A DNA stretch of 64,000 nucleotides from Aureimonas altamirensis. GTDB lineage: Bacteria > Pseudomonadota > Alphaproteobacteria > Rhizobiales > Rhizobiaceae. The stretch is taken from contig NZ_JAMQCO010000005.1 in assembly GCF_023702225.1 (NCBI RefSeq), forward strand, positions 62,001 to 126,000, in the 5' to 3' direction. A model generated the notes under the pieces. That model saw only the letters and a list, made by a program, of their open reading frames with translations, ran no database searches and had not been told where the DNA came from. The position numbers and the translations under genes are program-made. Of the stretch, positions 10,546-20,099 are shown piece by piece (the first letter of the stretch is position 1; every line of letters starts with the position of its first letter).

Positions 10546-12234
10546 TTACTGCGTGATCGCGTTTGCCAGGAAGTGCTGATGGCCGTGCGCCCGCGCGCGG
10601 ACGATGTTGGGGAAGGGGTCGCGCGGCTGGGTGAACTCGGGCGGCATGCGCATCATCGGCAGGATGCGGTTCAGGATCGCCTTGGCGGTCGGCACCGCGT
10701 TCCAACCCGCCGTCCGGAAACCGTGCGTGCCCTCGACGGGCTTCGGCTCGTCGAGCATGACGAGGATCAGGTATTTCGGCTCGTGCGCCGGAACGAGTCC
10801 CATGAAGGAGGTCATCACCTTGCCCTTGGCGTAGCGTCCGTCGATCACTTTCTCGGCGGTGCCCGTCTTGCCGCCGACATGGTAGCCGGCGATGGTGGCG
10901 CGGCGTGCCGAGCCGTCGATGCCGTTCAGCCGCATGAGGTAGCGCAGGGCCTCGCCGGTCGACGGTGCTATGACGTCCTCGGCGATGACGCGGCCTTCGA
11001 CCGGCGTATCCTTGATGAAGGTCGGACGGATCAGACGGCCGCCATTCACCAATGCGGCGACGCCCATGGAAGCCTGCAGCGGCGTCACCGCCAGTCCGTG
11101 ACCGAATGCGATGGTGGCGGTATTGACCGCACCCCAGTTGCGCGGAACGATGGGGGCGGCGCTTTCGGGCAGTTCGGTCGTCAGGCGGGTGAGCTGGCCG
11201 AGCGCCCGCAGGAACTCCTTGTGCCTGTCCACGCCGATCTGCATCGCCATCTTGCCGAACACGATGTTGGACGAGACGAGAAAGGCTTCCGGCATGTTCA
11301 GCGGCCGCTTTTCCCCGCGATAGTCGCTGATCGAAAACCGGCCGAAGCGCAGGGGATTGGTCGCATCCACGACGGAATGGATGTCGAAGGCGGTGCTGTC
11401 GAGCCCCATCGCCATGGTCAGGGCCTTGAAGGTCGAGCCCATCTCGTAGACGCCGACATTGATGCGGTTGATGTTTTCCTTCCGGTGCGCCTCCGTCGGA
11501 TTGTTCGGATCGAAATCCGGCAAGGACACGAGGGAGACGACTTCGCCGGTGTTGACGTCGAGCACCAGGCCCGCACCGCCGATGGCGTCGTAATGGTCGA
11601 TCGCCTTGCGCATCTCGTCGGCGAAGGCGTGCTGGACATAGAGGTCGATGGACAGGTTGACGGGGTCGAGATCCTCGCGGCGATAGTCCATGCCGGCGGA
11701 GCGCAGGACGTTGAGGCCGCTATCGTCGATCCAGCTTTCGATGCCGGCGATGCCCAGATTGTCGATGTTGACCGCGCCCAGCACCTGCGCCGCTGCCGCG
11801 CCGTTGGGATACAGGCGGCGCACCTCGGGGCGAAAGCCGATGCCGGGCAGACCGAGATTGTGGATCGCCTGCTGCTTGGCCGGCGTGATCGAGCGGCTGA
11901 CCCAGGTGAAGCCCGACTTGCCGCTGAGCCTGCGATACAGCGAAGCCGCGTTCAACTCCGGCAGGATGGTCAGCAACTGCTCGACCGTTTCGTCCGGATC
12001 GATCACGCGGCGCGGCTCGGCGAAAACGGAAAACATCACGATGTCGCGCGCCAGGATCTCGCCGTTCCGGTCCAGGATATCGGGTCGCGAATGCGACGGG
12101 GCGGCGCGTGCCAGGACCGGCTGGTCGGGCTCCAACGTGGTCAGGTGGACAAGTCGACCGAAGATCGCCAGAAATGCTGCCGAGAAGACGGCCAGCAGGA
12201 CATAGGTTCTGAAAGACGTCGCAACTTGGTTCAT
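10546..12234 (-). CDS. Class B penicillin-binding protein, FtsI-like transpeptidase
   Basis: Membrane-anchored peptidoglycan transpeptidase, D,D-crosslinking in the periplasm. The 562 residues start with a short cytoplasmic tail and one membrane segment (TYVLLAVFSAAFLAIFG), then a pedestal domain (RPDILDRNGEILARD near 50, GIGFRPEVRRLYPNG near 130) and the catalytic domain with all three active-site motifs: STFK near 266, SSN near 322, KTGT near 457. It resembles FtsI/PBP3 rather than PBP2 of rod systems. Rhizobial ftsI normally sits in the mraZ-mraW-ftsL-ftsI-murE cluster; none of those genes is here, so this may be a second class B enzyme or a relocated ftsI. Confidence 0.87.
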   Translation of the reverse strand: MNQVATSFRTYVLLAVFSAAFLAIFGRLVHLTTLEPDQPVLARAAPSHSRPDILDRNGEILARDIVMFSVFAEPRRVIDPDETVEQLLTILPELNAASLYRRLSGKSGFTWVSRSITPAKQQAIHNLGLPGIGFRPEVRRLYPNGAAAAQVLGAVNIDNLGIAGIESWIDDSGLNVLRSAGMDYRREDLDPVNLSIDLYVQHAFADEMRKAIDHYDAIGGAGLVLDVNTGEVVSLVSLPDFDPNNPTEAHRKENINRINVGVYEMGSTFKALTMAMGLDSTAFDIHSVVDATNPLRFGRFSISDYRGEKRPLNMPEAFLVSSNIVFGKMAMQIGVDRHKEFLRALGQLTRLTTELPESAAPIVPRNWGAVNTATIAFGHGLAVTPLQASMGVAALVNGGRLIRPTFIKDTPVEGRVIAEDVIAPSTGEALRYLMRLNGIDGSARRATIAGYHVGGKTGTAEKVIDGRYAKGKVMTSFMGLVPAHEPKYLILVMLDEPKPVEGTHGFRTAGWNAVPTAKAILNRILPMMRMPPEFTQPRDPFPNIVRARAHGHQHFLANAITQ

Positions 12235-12345
12235 TTTACCCAGGGTCGAACTATACTGGCGATACAGGCTCGCGGCGACCCTAGAGTGGCTCTGTTAACT
12301 GTCCGTTAATCACAGAATCGTGTTCCGTGAATGCGCTCAGCGTTA

Positions 12346-12954
12346 TTACGCTCCCGCCAAGCGGCGCAGCTTTTGCAGCTTGGTTTCCTGCGGCTCGTCG
12401 TAATCGAGCGTGCCGGTAAAGCGCCCGTCCGGGCCCATCAGCAGCACGGAGGCGGTATGGTCCATCGTATAGCCGCCGTCGTCCAGCGGTACGCGGCGAA
12501 CGTGGATATGGAACGCCTCGGCGGCGGCCTCGACCTGGGCTTGCGTACCCGACAGGCCGATCATGCGCCCGTCGAAGGCCTGGAGATAGCGCGCGACCTG
12601 TTGCGGCCCGTCCCTTTCCCAATCCACCGACACGAAGACGAAATCGATTGCGTCGGCCTGCGGGCCGAGTTCCCGCATCAGGCCGGTCAGCTCGTACAAT
12701 GTCGTCGGGCAGATATCCGGGCAGAAGGTGAAGCCGAAGAAGATCGCGGCGGGACGCCCCGTGAGGTTCTTCTCGGTGAACGGTTCCCCGCCGGTATCGG
12801 TCAGGGTGAACGGTCCGCCGATATCGGCGACGGAGATGGAGGCGCTCCGCGTCTGCTGCGGGTTCTGCCCGCCAACCATCGCTGTGAAGCCGGCCAGCGT
12901 GGCGCCGACGACGAGGCCGGCGCCGGCCAGAAGGGCGATGTGGCTCCAACGCAT
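12346..12954 (-). CDS. SCO1/SenC-family copper chaperone
   Basis: Thioredoxin-fold protein that delivers copper to the CuA site of cytochrome c oxidase on the periplasmic side. Seen: an N-terminal membrane anchor (SHIALLAGAGLVVGATLAGF), the copper ligands FGFTFCPDICPTTL (CxxxC) and a distal histidine in MDHTASVLL. The ATG at 12954 is used because AAGGAG lies 8 bases upstream; the frame is open further to 13005 but those residues look untranslated. Length is 202 residues, usual for the family. No oxidase genes are adjacent. It diverges from pccA. Confidence 0.92.
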   Translation of the reverse strand: MRWSHIALLAGAGLVVGATLAGFTAMVGGQNPQQTRSASISVADIGGPFTLTDTGGEPFTEKNLTGRPAAIFFGFTFCPDICPTTLYELTGLMRELGPQADAIDFVFVSVDWERDGPQQVARYLQAFDGRMIGLSGTQAQVEAAAEAFHIHVRRVPLDDGGYTMDHTASVLLMGPDGRFTGTLDYDEPQETKLQKLRRLAGA

Positions 12955-13067
12955 GTTCCATCTCCTTGTGCCGGGCCGGATCGCATATTTGCGCGCCCCT
13001 GTCACCAGCGTTTACCTGCGGGGGGAATTCGCTTTATGGAGGGGTGGCTCGGATGGGGGGAGCGCCG

Positions 13068-15056
13068 ATGTTCAAGAAGATCCTGATCGCCAATCGCGGC
13101 GAGATCGCCTGCCGGGTCATCCGCACGGCCAAGCGCATGGGCATCGCCACTGTTGCGGTCCATTCGGATGCGGACCGCGATGCCGTGCATGTCCGCATGG
13201 CGGACGAGGCCGTGTCGATCGGGCCGGCGCCCTCGGCGCAGTCCTATCTGTCCATCGATGCCATCCTTTCGGCCGTTGCCGCGACGGGGGCCGATGCCGT
13301 GCACCCCGGCTACGGCTTCCTGTCGGAAAACGCCGCCTTCGCCCGTGCACTCGACGCCGCCGGCGTTGCGTTCGTCGGACCGCCGGCCCCGGCCATCGAG
13401 GCGATGGGCGACAAGATCACCTCCAAGAAGCTGGCGGCAGAGGCCGGCGTTTCCACCGTTCCGGGGCATATGGGCCTGATCGAGACCGCGGAGGAGGCCG
13501 TCTCCATCGCCGATGGAATCGGCTACCCCGTGATGATCAAGGCTTCGGCCGGCGGTGGCGGCAAGGGCATGCGCATCGCATGGAACGCCGAGGAAGCGCG
13601 GCAAGGCTTCGCATCTTCGCGCAGCGAGGCACGCGGCGCCTTCGGCGACGAGCGCATCTTCATCGAGAAATTCGTGGAGCAGCCCCGCCATATCGAGATC
13701 CAGGTTCTCGGCGACCGGCACGGGACGATCATCCATCTGGGCGAGCGCGAATGCTCCATCCAGAGACGCAACCAGAAGGTTCTGGAAGAGGCGCCGTCGC
13801 CCTTCCTGGACGAAGAGACGCGCGCCGCCATGGGGGCCCAGGCCGTGGCGCTTGCGGCGGCGGTCGGCTACCACTCGGCCGGCACGGTCGAGTTCATCGT
13901 CGATGGCGCACGCAATTTCTATTTCCTCGAGATGAATACCCGCCTGCAGGTCGAGCATCCGGTAACCGAACTGGTCACCGGCCTCGACCTCGTGGAAGAG
14001 ATGATCCGCATCGCCGCCGGGGAGCCGCTGCGCCATGGACAGGCCGACGTTGCGGCCAAGGGCTGGGCCATGGAGGCCCGCATCTACGCGGAGGATCCGT
14101 ACCGCAATTTCCTGCCGTCCATCGGCCGGCTGACTCGCTATCGCCCGCCGCCCGAAGGGATGATCGGCGCGGTCACGGTACGCAACGACACCGGCGTTAC
14201 CGAAGGCAGCGAAATCTCGATGTATTACGACCCGATGATCGCCAAGCTGTGCACCCATGCCGCGACGCGCGAGGCGGCGGTCGACGGGCTGGCCGAGGCG
14301 CTCGACGGCTTCGAACTGGAGGGGATCGGCCATAACCTGCCGTTCCTTTCGGCCGTGACGCGCAGGGAGCGTTTCCGGACCGGCGCCCTGACCACAGGGT
14401 TCATCGCGGAAGAATTTCCGGACGGGTTCACCGGCGTCGAGCCGACGCCTGCGGAGGCGCGCCGCCTCGCCGCGATCGCGGGGCTTGTCCGCAGCCGCGA
14501 AACGGCGCGGTCGGCCCGCATTACCGGTGCGATCGCCCATCATGGCGCGACCGCCGACACGGACCTTGTCGTCACCTTCGGCGACTGGCGTTTTCATGTC
14601 GCCATAGGCGAAACCATCCGGTTCGACGATGGGTCGCACGCGAGCATCGCCAGCGACTGGAGGCCGGGGGACACGCTGTCGGCCTTCGTGGTGGACGGCG
14701 AGGAGATGCTGGTCAAGACCGGCCTGGAGGGCGGAGCCATCCGCCTGCGCTGGCGCGGCGTGGACATAAGGGCGCATGCCCGTCGGCCGCGCGTGGCCGA
14801 GCTGGCAGCCCTGATGCCGCACAAGCCTGCCCCCGATACGTCGCGCATGCTGCTGTGCCCGATGCCCGGTGTCGTTACCGCCATCGCCGTTGGCGAGGGG
14901 GATGCCGTCGAGGCGGGCCAGGTGCTCGCTACGGTCGAGGCCATGAAGATGGAGAACGTGCTGCGTGCCGAGCGGCGCGCCGTCGTCAAGCGCGTCGCCG
15001 CCGAACCGGGCTCCAGCCTGGCGGTCGACGAGCTCATCCTGGAATTCGAGGAGTAG
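13068..15056 (+). CDS. pccA: Propionyl-CoA carboxylase alpha subunit (biotin carboxylase + BCCP)
   Basis: ATP-dependent biotin carboxylation as the first half of propionyl-CoA to methylmalonyl-CoA conversion. Domains in order: biotin carboxylase N-terminal (KKILIANRGEIACRVIRTAKRMGI), ATP-grasp (KASAGGGGKGMRI near 157, EMNTRLQVEHPVTE near 290), biotin carboxylase C-terminal with FLPSIGRLTRYRPP typical of PccA, a BT-type linker, and a biotinyl domain with VEAMKMEN near 622-629. The ATG at 13068 follows GGGGAG; an upstream in-frame ATG at 13053 is less likely. 662 residues, normal for PccA. The beta subunit and methylmalonyl-CoA mutase are not in the window. 3-Methylcrotonyl-CoA carboxylase alpha is the main alternative. 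Confidence 0.88.
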   Translation: MFKKILIANRGEIACRVIRTAKRMGIATVAVHSDADRDAVHVRMADEAVSIGPAPSAQSYLSIDAILSAVAATGADAVHPGYGFLSENAAFARALDAAGVAFVGPPAPAIEAMGDKITSKKLAAEAGVSTVPGHMGLIETAEEAVSIADGIGYPVMIKASAGGGGKGMRIAWNAEEARQGFASSRSEARGAFGDERIFIEKFVEQPRHIEIQVLGDRHGTIIHLGERECSIQRRNQKVLEEAPSPFLDEETRAAMGAQAVALAAAVGYHSAGTVEFIVDGARNFYFLEMNTRLQVEHPVTELVTGLDLVEEMIRIAAGEPLRHGQADVAAKGWAMEARIYAEDPYRNFLPSIGRLTRYRPPPEGMIGAVTVRNDTGVTEGSEISMYYDPMIAKLCTHAATREAAVDGLAEALDGFELEGIGHNLPFLSAVTRRERFRTGALTTGFIAEEFPDGFTGVEPTPAEARRLAAIAGLVRSRETARSARITGAIAHHGATADTDLVVTFGDWRFHVAIGETIRFDDGSHASIASDWRPGDTLSAFVVDGEEMLVKTGLEGGAIRLRWRGVDIRAHARRPRVAELAALMPHKPAPDTSRMLLCPMPGVVTAIAVGEGDAVEAGQVLATVEAMKMENVLRAERRAVVKRVAAEPGSSLAVDELILEFEE

Positions 15057-15062
15057 AGCCGC

Positions 15063-15824
15063 TTAGGGGCGCAGGCGGTAGCCGGTCGCGAACATGCGGT
15101 TGATGACGAGGATGCAGGCCAGCATGAAGGCGAAGGTCATGCCGAGGCTGACGAAGATGTTCACGTCGGACTGGCCGAAGAAACTCCAGCGGAAGCCGTT
15201 GATGAGATAGACGACCGGGTTGATCATCGACACATCCTGCCAGAAGGGCGGCAGCATGCGGATCGAGTAGAAGCTGCCGCCGAGGAAGGCGAGGGGTGTG
15301 ACGATGAGCAGGGGCACGAGCTGCAGCTTCTCGAACCCGTCGGCCCATATGCCGATGATGAAGCCGAACAGGCTGAACGTAACGGCCGTCAGCACCAGGA
15401 AGAAGAGCATCAGCGGCGGGTGGTCGATCCGCAGCGGCACGAACAGGAACGCCGTGGCGAGGATGATGAGGCCGAGGATCACCGATTTGGTGGCCGCGGC
15501 CCCGACATAGCCGGCGACGATCTCGAGGGTCGAGACGGGGGCCGACATGATTTCGTAGATGGTGCCCGTGAATTTCGGGAAATAGATGCCGAAGGCGGCA
15601 TTGGACAGGCTTTGCGTCAGCAACGACAGCATGATGAGCCCGGGCACGATGAAGGCCCCGTAGTCGATACCGTCCACCGCCCCGATGCTGCGGCCGATGG
15701 CCGCCCCGAAGACGACGAAGTAGAGCGATGTCGAGATGACGGGGGACAGGATGCTCTGGAAGATGGTGCGCCACATGCGGGCCATCTCGAAACGATAGAT
15801 CGCGAGAACGCCGCGCCAGTTCAT
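15063..15824 (-). CDS. ABC-2 type transporter permease
   Basis: Inner-membrane permease of 253 residues with about six hydrophobic segments and the ABC-2 signature region ([79 protein letters not shown]). It pairs with the ATPase gene directly upstream, whose stop overlaps this start by four bases, so the two are translated together. The pair resembles YadH/YadG of E. coli, an exporter whose substrate is not established. It converges on pccA with only six bases between the stops. Confidence 0.88.
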   Translation of the reverse strand: MNWRGVLAIYRFEMARMWRTIFQSILSPVISTSLYFVVFGAAIGRSIGAVDGIDYGAFIVPGLIMLSLLTQSLSNAAFGIYFPKFTGTIYEIMSAPVSTLEIVAGYVGAAATKSVILGLIILATAFLFVPLRIDHPPLMLFFLVLTAVTFSLFGFIIGIWADGFEKLQLVPLLIVTPLAFLGGSFYSIRMLPPFWQDVSMINPVVYLINGFRWSFFGQSDVNIFVSLGMTFAFMLACILVINRMFATGYRLRP

Positions 15825-16750
15825 GCCCTGCTCCTGACGAGGTCGATGAAGATGTCTTCCAGCGTGCTCTGGTGGGTGCGGATATCGTGGAGGCGGATGC
15901 CCGCCCCGTCGATGGCGGCCAGCAGCGCCGTGATGCCCGTCCGCTCGCCGCCCGTCGCATAGGCATAGGTGAGAGCCTTGCCATCGTCCGACAAGGCCAG
16001 GTCGAAACCGGACAGGGCGGCGGGGACCGAGGGGAGGGGCTCCTGCAGCTCGATGGTGAGTTCCTTGCGGCCGAGCTTTTCCATGAGCCGGGACTTTTCT
16101 TCCACCAGGATCAGCTCGCCGCCCCGGATGACGCCGATCCGGTCGGCCATCTCCTGCGCTTCCTCGATGTAATGCGTGGTCAGGAAGATGGTGACCCCGG
16201 AATCACGCAGGGTGCTGACGACGCGCCACATGTCGCGACGCAGTTCCACGTCGACGCCGGCAGTCGGCTCGTCGAGGAACAGCAGCCGGGGCTCGTGCGC
16301 CAGCGCCTTGGCGATCAGCACCCTGCGCTTCATGCCGCCGGACAGGGTCATGATCTTGGAATCGCGCTTGTCCCACAGGGACAGGTCCTTCAGAACCTTC
16401 TCCACATAGGCGTCGTTGCGCTTAAGGCCGAACAGGCCGCGCGTGAAGCTGACCGTCGCCCACACCGATTCGAAGGCGTCGGCCGTCAGTTCCTGCGGCA
16501 CCAGCCCGATCATCGCACGGGCGGCGCGGTAGTCGGAGCCGATGTCGTGGCCGCCGACGCGCACCGTGCCCTGGCTGCGGTTGGTCAAACCGCAGATAAT
16601 GCTGATAAGCGTGGTCTTGCCTGCGCCGTTGGGGCCGAGAAGCGCGAAGATCTCGCCCTGCCTGATAGCGAGGTCCACCGGTTTCAGCGCCGTGAATCCG
16701 TTGGAATAGGTCTTGGCGACATTCTCGACCGACAGGATCGGTTCCATCAT
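15821..16750 (-). CDS. ABC transporter ATP-binding protein (YadG-like)
   Basis: ATPase partner of the ABC-2 permease. Seen: Walker [14 protein letters not shown] near residue 38, the signature [17 protein letters not shown] near 137, Walker [15 protein letters not shown] near 157, the D-loop, and the switch histidine [10 protein letters not shown]. The C-terminal part after 220 is the YadG-type extension. The ATG at 16750 is preferred because GAAGG lies 5 bases upstream; an in-frame ATG at 16762 is possible. The gene overlaps the permease by 4 bases. The substrate could be a drug, lipid or polysaccharide component. Confidence 0.88.
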   Translation of the reverse strand: MMEPILSVENVAKTYSNGFTALKPVDLAIRQGEIFALLGPNGAGKTTLISIICGLTNRSQGTVRVGGHDIGSDYRAARAMIGLVPQELTADAFESVWATVSFTRGLFGLKRNDAYVEKVLKDLSLWDKRDSKIMTLSGGMKRRVLIAKALAHEPRLLFLDEPTAGVDVELRRDMWRVVSTLRDSGVTIFLTTHYIEEAQEMADRIGVIRGGELILVEEKSRLMEKLGRKELTIELQEPLPSVPAALSGFDLALSDDGKALTYAYATGGERTGITALLAAIDGAGIRLHDIRTHQSTLEDIFIDLVRSRA

Positions 16751-16777
16751 CGAAGCCTTCATCGTGAGCGAGGTCTT

Positions 16778-17875
16778 CTACTCGATCCCGCCCGCGCTGT
16801 CGCCTCCCCCGTCGGCGTCGGCCGCAAGGCTGTCCATCGGTTGCGCCGTATCGATGGACACGATGACCGACATGCCCGGCACCAGCGGACCGGACTGCGC
16901 GTCCTGCCCCTCGATCCGGATGCGCACGGGCATGCGCTGGGCGATCTTGGTGAAGTTGCCGGTGGCGTTGTCCGACTTCAGAACCGCGAATTCCGATCCC
17001 GTCGCCGGAGAGAAGCGCTCGACCCGCCCATGGAAGACGCGGCCCGGATAGGCATCCACCGTAAAGTCGACGCGCTGTCCCGGCGCCATGCCCCGAACCT
17101 GCGTTTCCTTATAGTTGGCGACGATCCACCGGTCGTCCGGCACGAGGCTGGCCAGCGCGGTGCCCGGCTGGACATACTGGCCGACGCGGGCCCCGACCTC
17201 GCCGAGCGTTCCGTCGGCGGGGGCGAGGATGCGCGTATGCGCCATGTCGAGTTCGGCCAGCGAGACGGCGGCCTTCGCACTGTCGACCGCGGCTTCCAGC
17301 GACTGGCGCGAGGTGATGACGGATGCCAGATCCTGCCGGGAAACCTCCAGCTGCGCGCGCGCCTGGTTCAAAGCGGCGTCGGCCTCGGCCCGGGACTTGC
17401 GCGCGAGGTCGAGGTCGCTGCCGGGTGCGAAACCCTTGGCGGCCAGAGGGGCGATGCGGTTCCAGTTGGCGTCCGCCGTGTCGAAGGAGGCTTCCGCGCT
17501 TTTCTGAGCCGCCTGTGCCGCCACCACCTTGGCTTCCGCTGAAAGGCGCTGCTGCTCGAAGCGCGACAGGGCCGCCTCCTGTCCCGACAGGTTGGCGCGG
17601 GCCTGCTCCAGTTTCTGGCGGTAGGTGCCGTCGTCGATGCGGGCGATGAGCGTGCCTGCCTTCACATGCTGGAAATCCTGCACGGGCACCTCGGCGACGA
17701 TGCCGGACAGTTGCGGGCTCATCATGGTGACGCGGCCTCGGACATAGGCGTCGTTGGTCGTCTGGACGCTGGACGCGAAGGGCGGCAGGTTCCAGGCGTA
17801 GAGGATCGTAAGCACACCGGCGACGCCGATGAGCGCCGCGACATAGGTTGCGAAGGAGCGGAAGATGCGGGGCAT
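16778..17875 (-). CDS. HlyD/EmrA-family membrane fusion protein
   Basis: Periplasmic adaptor that links an inner-membrane MFS pump to an outer-membrane channel. The 365 residues hold one N-terminal membrane segment (YVAALIGVAGVLTILYAW), a biotinyl-lipoyl half (MSPQLSGIVAEVPVQDFQHVKAGTLIARID), a long alanine-rich coiled coil (about 85-190), the second lipoyl half (TRILAPADGTLGEVGARVGQYV) and a beta-barrel. The ATG at 17875 has AAAGG 7 bases upstream. It is last in the marR-MFS-hlyD operon, so the pump works as an EmrAB-type tripartite exporter. No TolC-like gene is present in the window. Confidence 0.9.
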   Translation of the reverse strand: MPRIFRSFATYVAALIGVAGVLTILYAWNLPPFASSVQTTNDAYVRGRVTMMSPQLSGIVAEVPVQDFQHVKAGTLIARIDDGTYRQKLEQARANLSGQEAALSRFEQQRLSAEAKVVAAQAAQKSAEASFDTADANWNRIAPLAAKGFAPGSDLDLARKSRAEADAALNQARAQLEVSRQDLASVITSRQSLEAAVDSAKAAVSLAELDMAHTRILAPADGTLGEVGARVGQYVQPGTALASLVPDDRWIVANYKETQVRGMAPGQRVDFTVDAYPGRVFHGRVERFSPATGSEFAVLKSDNATGNFTKIAQRMPVRIRIEGQDAQSGPLVPGMSVIVSIDTAQPMDSLAADADGGGDSAGGIE

Positions 17876-17926
17876 GTTCCAGCCTTTCAAATGGTCGGTA
17901 TCGAGAACGGGGTTTCGTCGGTCTGG

Positions 17927-19552
17927 TCAGGTCGCCGCCGGCTGGGGCGGCGGGAAGATGTGCCGGAAAAAGACATGCAGCAGCAGGCAGCCGAGGCCGA
18001 AGGCGGCCAGACCGCTGACCAGCAGGAACGCGTCGTTGTAGGCGAGGATGGTGGCCTCGCGGGTCGCCTGCGCGGACAGGGCGGCAAGCGCCCTGGCCTG
18101 CTGGATCGCCGGGTCCGGCGTCGTCGAGGCATAGGCGGCGGCCATGCGCGCCACGCGCGCCGCCACCGTCGGATCGCTCATGACGACGTCTTCCACCAGG
18201 GCCCCGGAATGGAATTTTTCGCGGTAGGTGACGACGGTGCGGAAGATGCCCGAGCCGATGGCCCCTCCCAGACTCTGCGTGGTCAGGAAGACGATCAGGA
18301 AGGAGAGCAGATAGTTCATGCCCTTCTTCATTGCCGCCATGAAGCCCATGGCCAGGGCCGGCGGCAGGAACATGACGCCGGCCATGGCGATCATGGACTG
18401 GCTGACCAGCATGTTCTCGGGCCGGGTCAGGTTGGTGGCGTGCGCATCCATGAAGGCGCCGACCGACAGGAGCGCCAGGGCGGCAGCATGGATGGCCGGC
18501 GCCCGCCCGGGCTTCATGACGGCGGCCGTGGCCAGCCCCGCCAGCACCGTGCTGGCCAGCATCACGAAATAAAGGAGCGTCATCTGCTCGTTGCGCAGGC
18601 CTATGGCCTGGAAGAAACCGGAGGCGCCGCTTGTCTGCTCGGACAGGATCAGCCGGAACAACAGCAGGATGCCTGCGAAATGCAGGATTTCCGGCGACAG
18701 GATCCAGCGCAGGTCCACCAAAGGATTGGAGCGGTTGAGCTCTATCACGGCAGCGGCCGCCAGTGCGGCGACGCCGGCGGCCAGCGTCCAGCCGATCCAG
18801 CGCGCTTCCAGCCACCACTCGTAGGGGCCGACCGTAGCGGTGACGGCGATGGAGCCCAGCCCGATGGCGATCAGGACATAGCTGACGAAGTCCAGCGGTT
18901 CGAGCACCTGTGCGCGGGCCGGCGGATTGAGCGGCAGGAAGAAGATCGCGGCCAGCGACAGCATGGCCATCGCCATTTCGAGGCTGAACAGGCTGGCGAA
19001 GTCTCCCATGTCGGTCAGGAGGGGCGAGACCAGACGTGCCACCGGCATGGCGATCGAGATGTTGATGACGGCGAAGGTGACGCCCATCGTCATCTTCTTC
19101 TCGGGCGGGAAGGTCTCCAGCATGTAGAGGAAGGCGAGCGTCGACAGGGGCGAGGCCGCAACACCCGCGAAGAATCGGACGAGCAGCGCCGACCGGAAGT
19201 CGGTGACGAAGAGATGCATGGCGCTGACGGCCACGAAGGCGACGATGGCGCATTCGGCGAAGCGCCGCAGCCCGAACTGGGCGCGGATCTTGGTCATCAT
19301 CAGGGTCAGGCTGACATTGGGCGCCAGATAAGCCGCCATGAGCCAGACCGTTTCCGTCGTCGTCAGCGAAAGGCTGCCCTGCACGTTGGGCAGGTTGGAC
19401 GAGATCAGGTTGAGGCCGAGGCCCTGCGTCAGCGAGATAAGCGTGGCCGCGCCGATATACAGCGCGGCATGGGCCGGATGCCGCGCCATGTAGGGCGCGG
19501 GCGCCGGCAGCGTGCGCAGGGGGCGGTCCGGGGCGGCGGTTTCATTCGTCAT
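17927..19552 (-). CDS. MFS multidrug transporter, DHA2/EmrB type
   Basis: Proton-driven efflux pump of 541 residues with about 14 hydrophobic segments. Seen: the acceptor-entry block SLTTTETVWLMAAYLAPNVSLTLMMTKIRAQFGLRRF, TLAFLYMLETFPPEKKM, and the late SFLIVFLTTQSLGGAIGSGIFRTVVTYRE typical of EmrB relatives. The ATG at 19552 overlaps the end of marR by 11 bases, implying coupled translation; the frame is open beyond it but those residues are out-of-frame marR. Partner adaptor is encoded next. Regulation by the adjacent MarR protein is likely. Substrates are not predictable. Confidence 0.88.
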   Translation of the reverse strand: MTNETAAPDRPLRTLPAPAPYMARHPAHAALYIGAATLISLTQGLGLNLISSNLPNVQGSLSLTTTETVWLMAAYLAPNVSLTLMMTKIRAQFGLRRFAECAIVAFVAVSAMHLFVTDFRSALLVRFFAGVAASPLSTLAFLYMLETFPPEKKMTMGVTFAVINISIAMPVARLVSPLLTDMGDFASLFSLEMAMAMLSLAAIFFLPLNPPARAQVLEPLDFVSYVLIAIGLGSIAVTATVGPYEWWLEARWIGWTLAAGVAALAAAAVIELNRSNPLVDLRWILSPEILHFAGILLLFRLILSEQTSGASGFFQAIGLRNEQMTLLYFVMLASTVLAGLATAAVMKPGRAPAIHAAALALLSVGAFMDAHATNLTRPENMLVSQSMIAMAGVMFLPPALAMGFMAAMKKGMNYLLSFLIVFLTTQSLGGAIGSGIFRTVVTYREKFHSGALVEDVVMSDPTVAARVARMAAAYASTTPDPAIQQARALAALSAQATREATILAYNDAFLLVSGLAAFGLGCLLLHVFFRHIFPPPQPAAT

Positions 19553-20021
19553 CGTCGGACGCTCCCGGGTGGGAAACGGCCTCGATGGCCCGCGCCATGC
19601 GCCGCATGACGGCCAGGGCGGCCACGATCTCCCGGTCGTCGATATCGGCCAGCACGACGTCGCGAATGTCGTCGGATGCCGCCGAGACGGCAGCTGCCGC
19701 CTTGCGCCCCGCCGGCGTGAGCCGAACGATCTTCGCCCGCCGGTCGCCGGGGGACGGCAGCCGCTCGATGAGGTCCAGCCGCTCCATTCCGTCCAGAAGG
19801 CGGACCACCGTCGCGCTTTCGAGCTGGAGCTGGCAGGCCAGCTCCGTCTGCGTCGGCATCGGATGGCGGGCCAGTTCGGCAAGAGCGCGGGCGCGCGGAT
19901 AGGTCAGTCCACGCTCGCTGACGCGGGCGTTGAACAGGGTGCGCATGCGGCGGCTCGTCTTGATGACGAGGTCCGTCAACTCGGCTCGGGAGGCATGGTC
20001 CGTGTTTTGCATGTTGGGCAT
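19542..20021 (-). CDS. MarR-family transcriptional regulator of the efflux operon
   Basis: Winged-helix repressor of 159 residues. Seen: the helix-turn-helix MPTQTELACQLQLESATVVRLLDGMERLDLIERLPSPGDRRAKIVRLT with the DxRxxxxxLT wing of the family. It is the first gene of the marR-MFS-hlyD operon and overlaps the pump gene by 11 bases. A perfect 10-bp palindrome ends about six bases upstream of its start, so self-repression and release by pump substrates are likely. A second ATG at 20012 is possible. In the EmrR group the regulator also precedes the pump genes. Confidence 0.92.
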   Translation of the reverse strand: MPNMQNTDHASRAELTDLVIKTSRRMRTLFNARVSERGLTYPRARALAELARHPMPTQTELACQLQLESATVVRLLDGMERLDLIERLPSPGDRRAKIVRLTPAGRKAAAAVSAASDDIRDVVLADIDDREIVAALAVMRRMARAIEAVSHPGASDDDE

Positions 20022-20026
20022 ATAAC

Positions 20027-20036
20027 TAGTGCACTA
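20027..20036. promoter_or_regulatory. Candidate MarR operator
   Basis: TAGTGCACTA is a perfect 10-bp palindrome six bases upstream of marR and 63 bases upstream of the divergent Rdx gene. It would block the marR promoter region when bound and could also affect the divergent gene. Assignment rests on position and symmetry only. Confidence 0.5.
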
Positions 20037-20099
20037 ACAATAAACAAGACTTACAAACTGTCGCAGGCTAGAAGGTGTTTCCACACCGGAGGTCTGCCC

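Noticed and set aside
10393-12309. 638-codon open frame antisense to the FtsI-like gene
   Set aside because: Low-complexity composition typical of shadow frames; the opposite strand has all class B PBP motifs.
13002-14822. 606-codon open frame antisense to pccA
   Set aside because: No motif; pccA on the other strand is complete.
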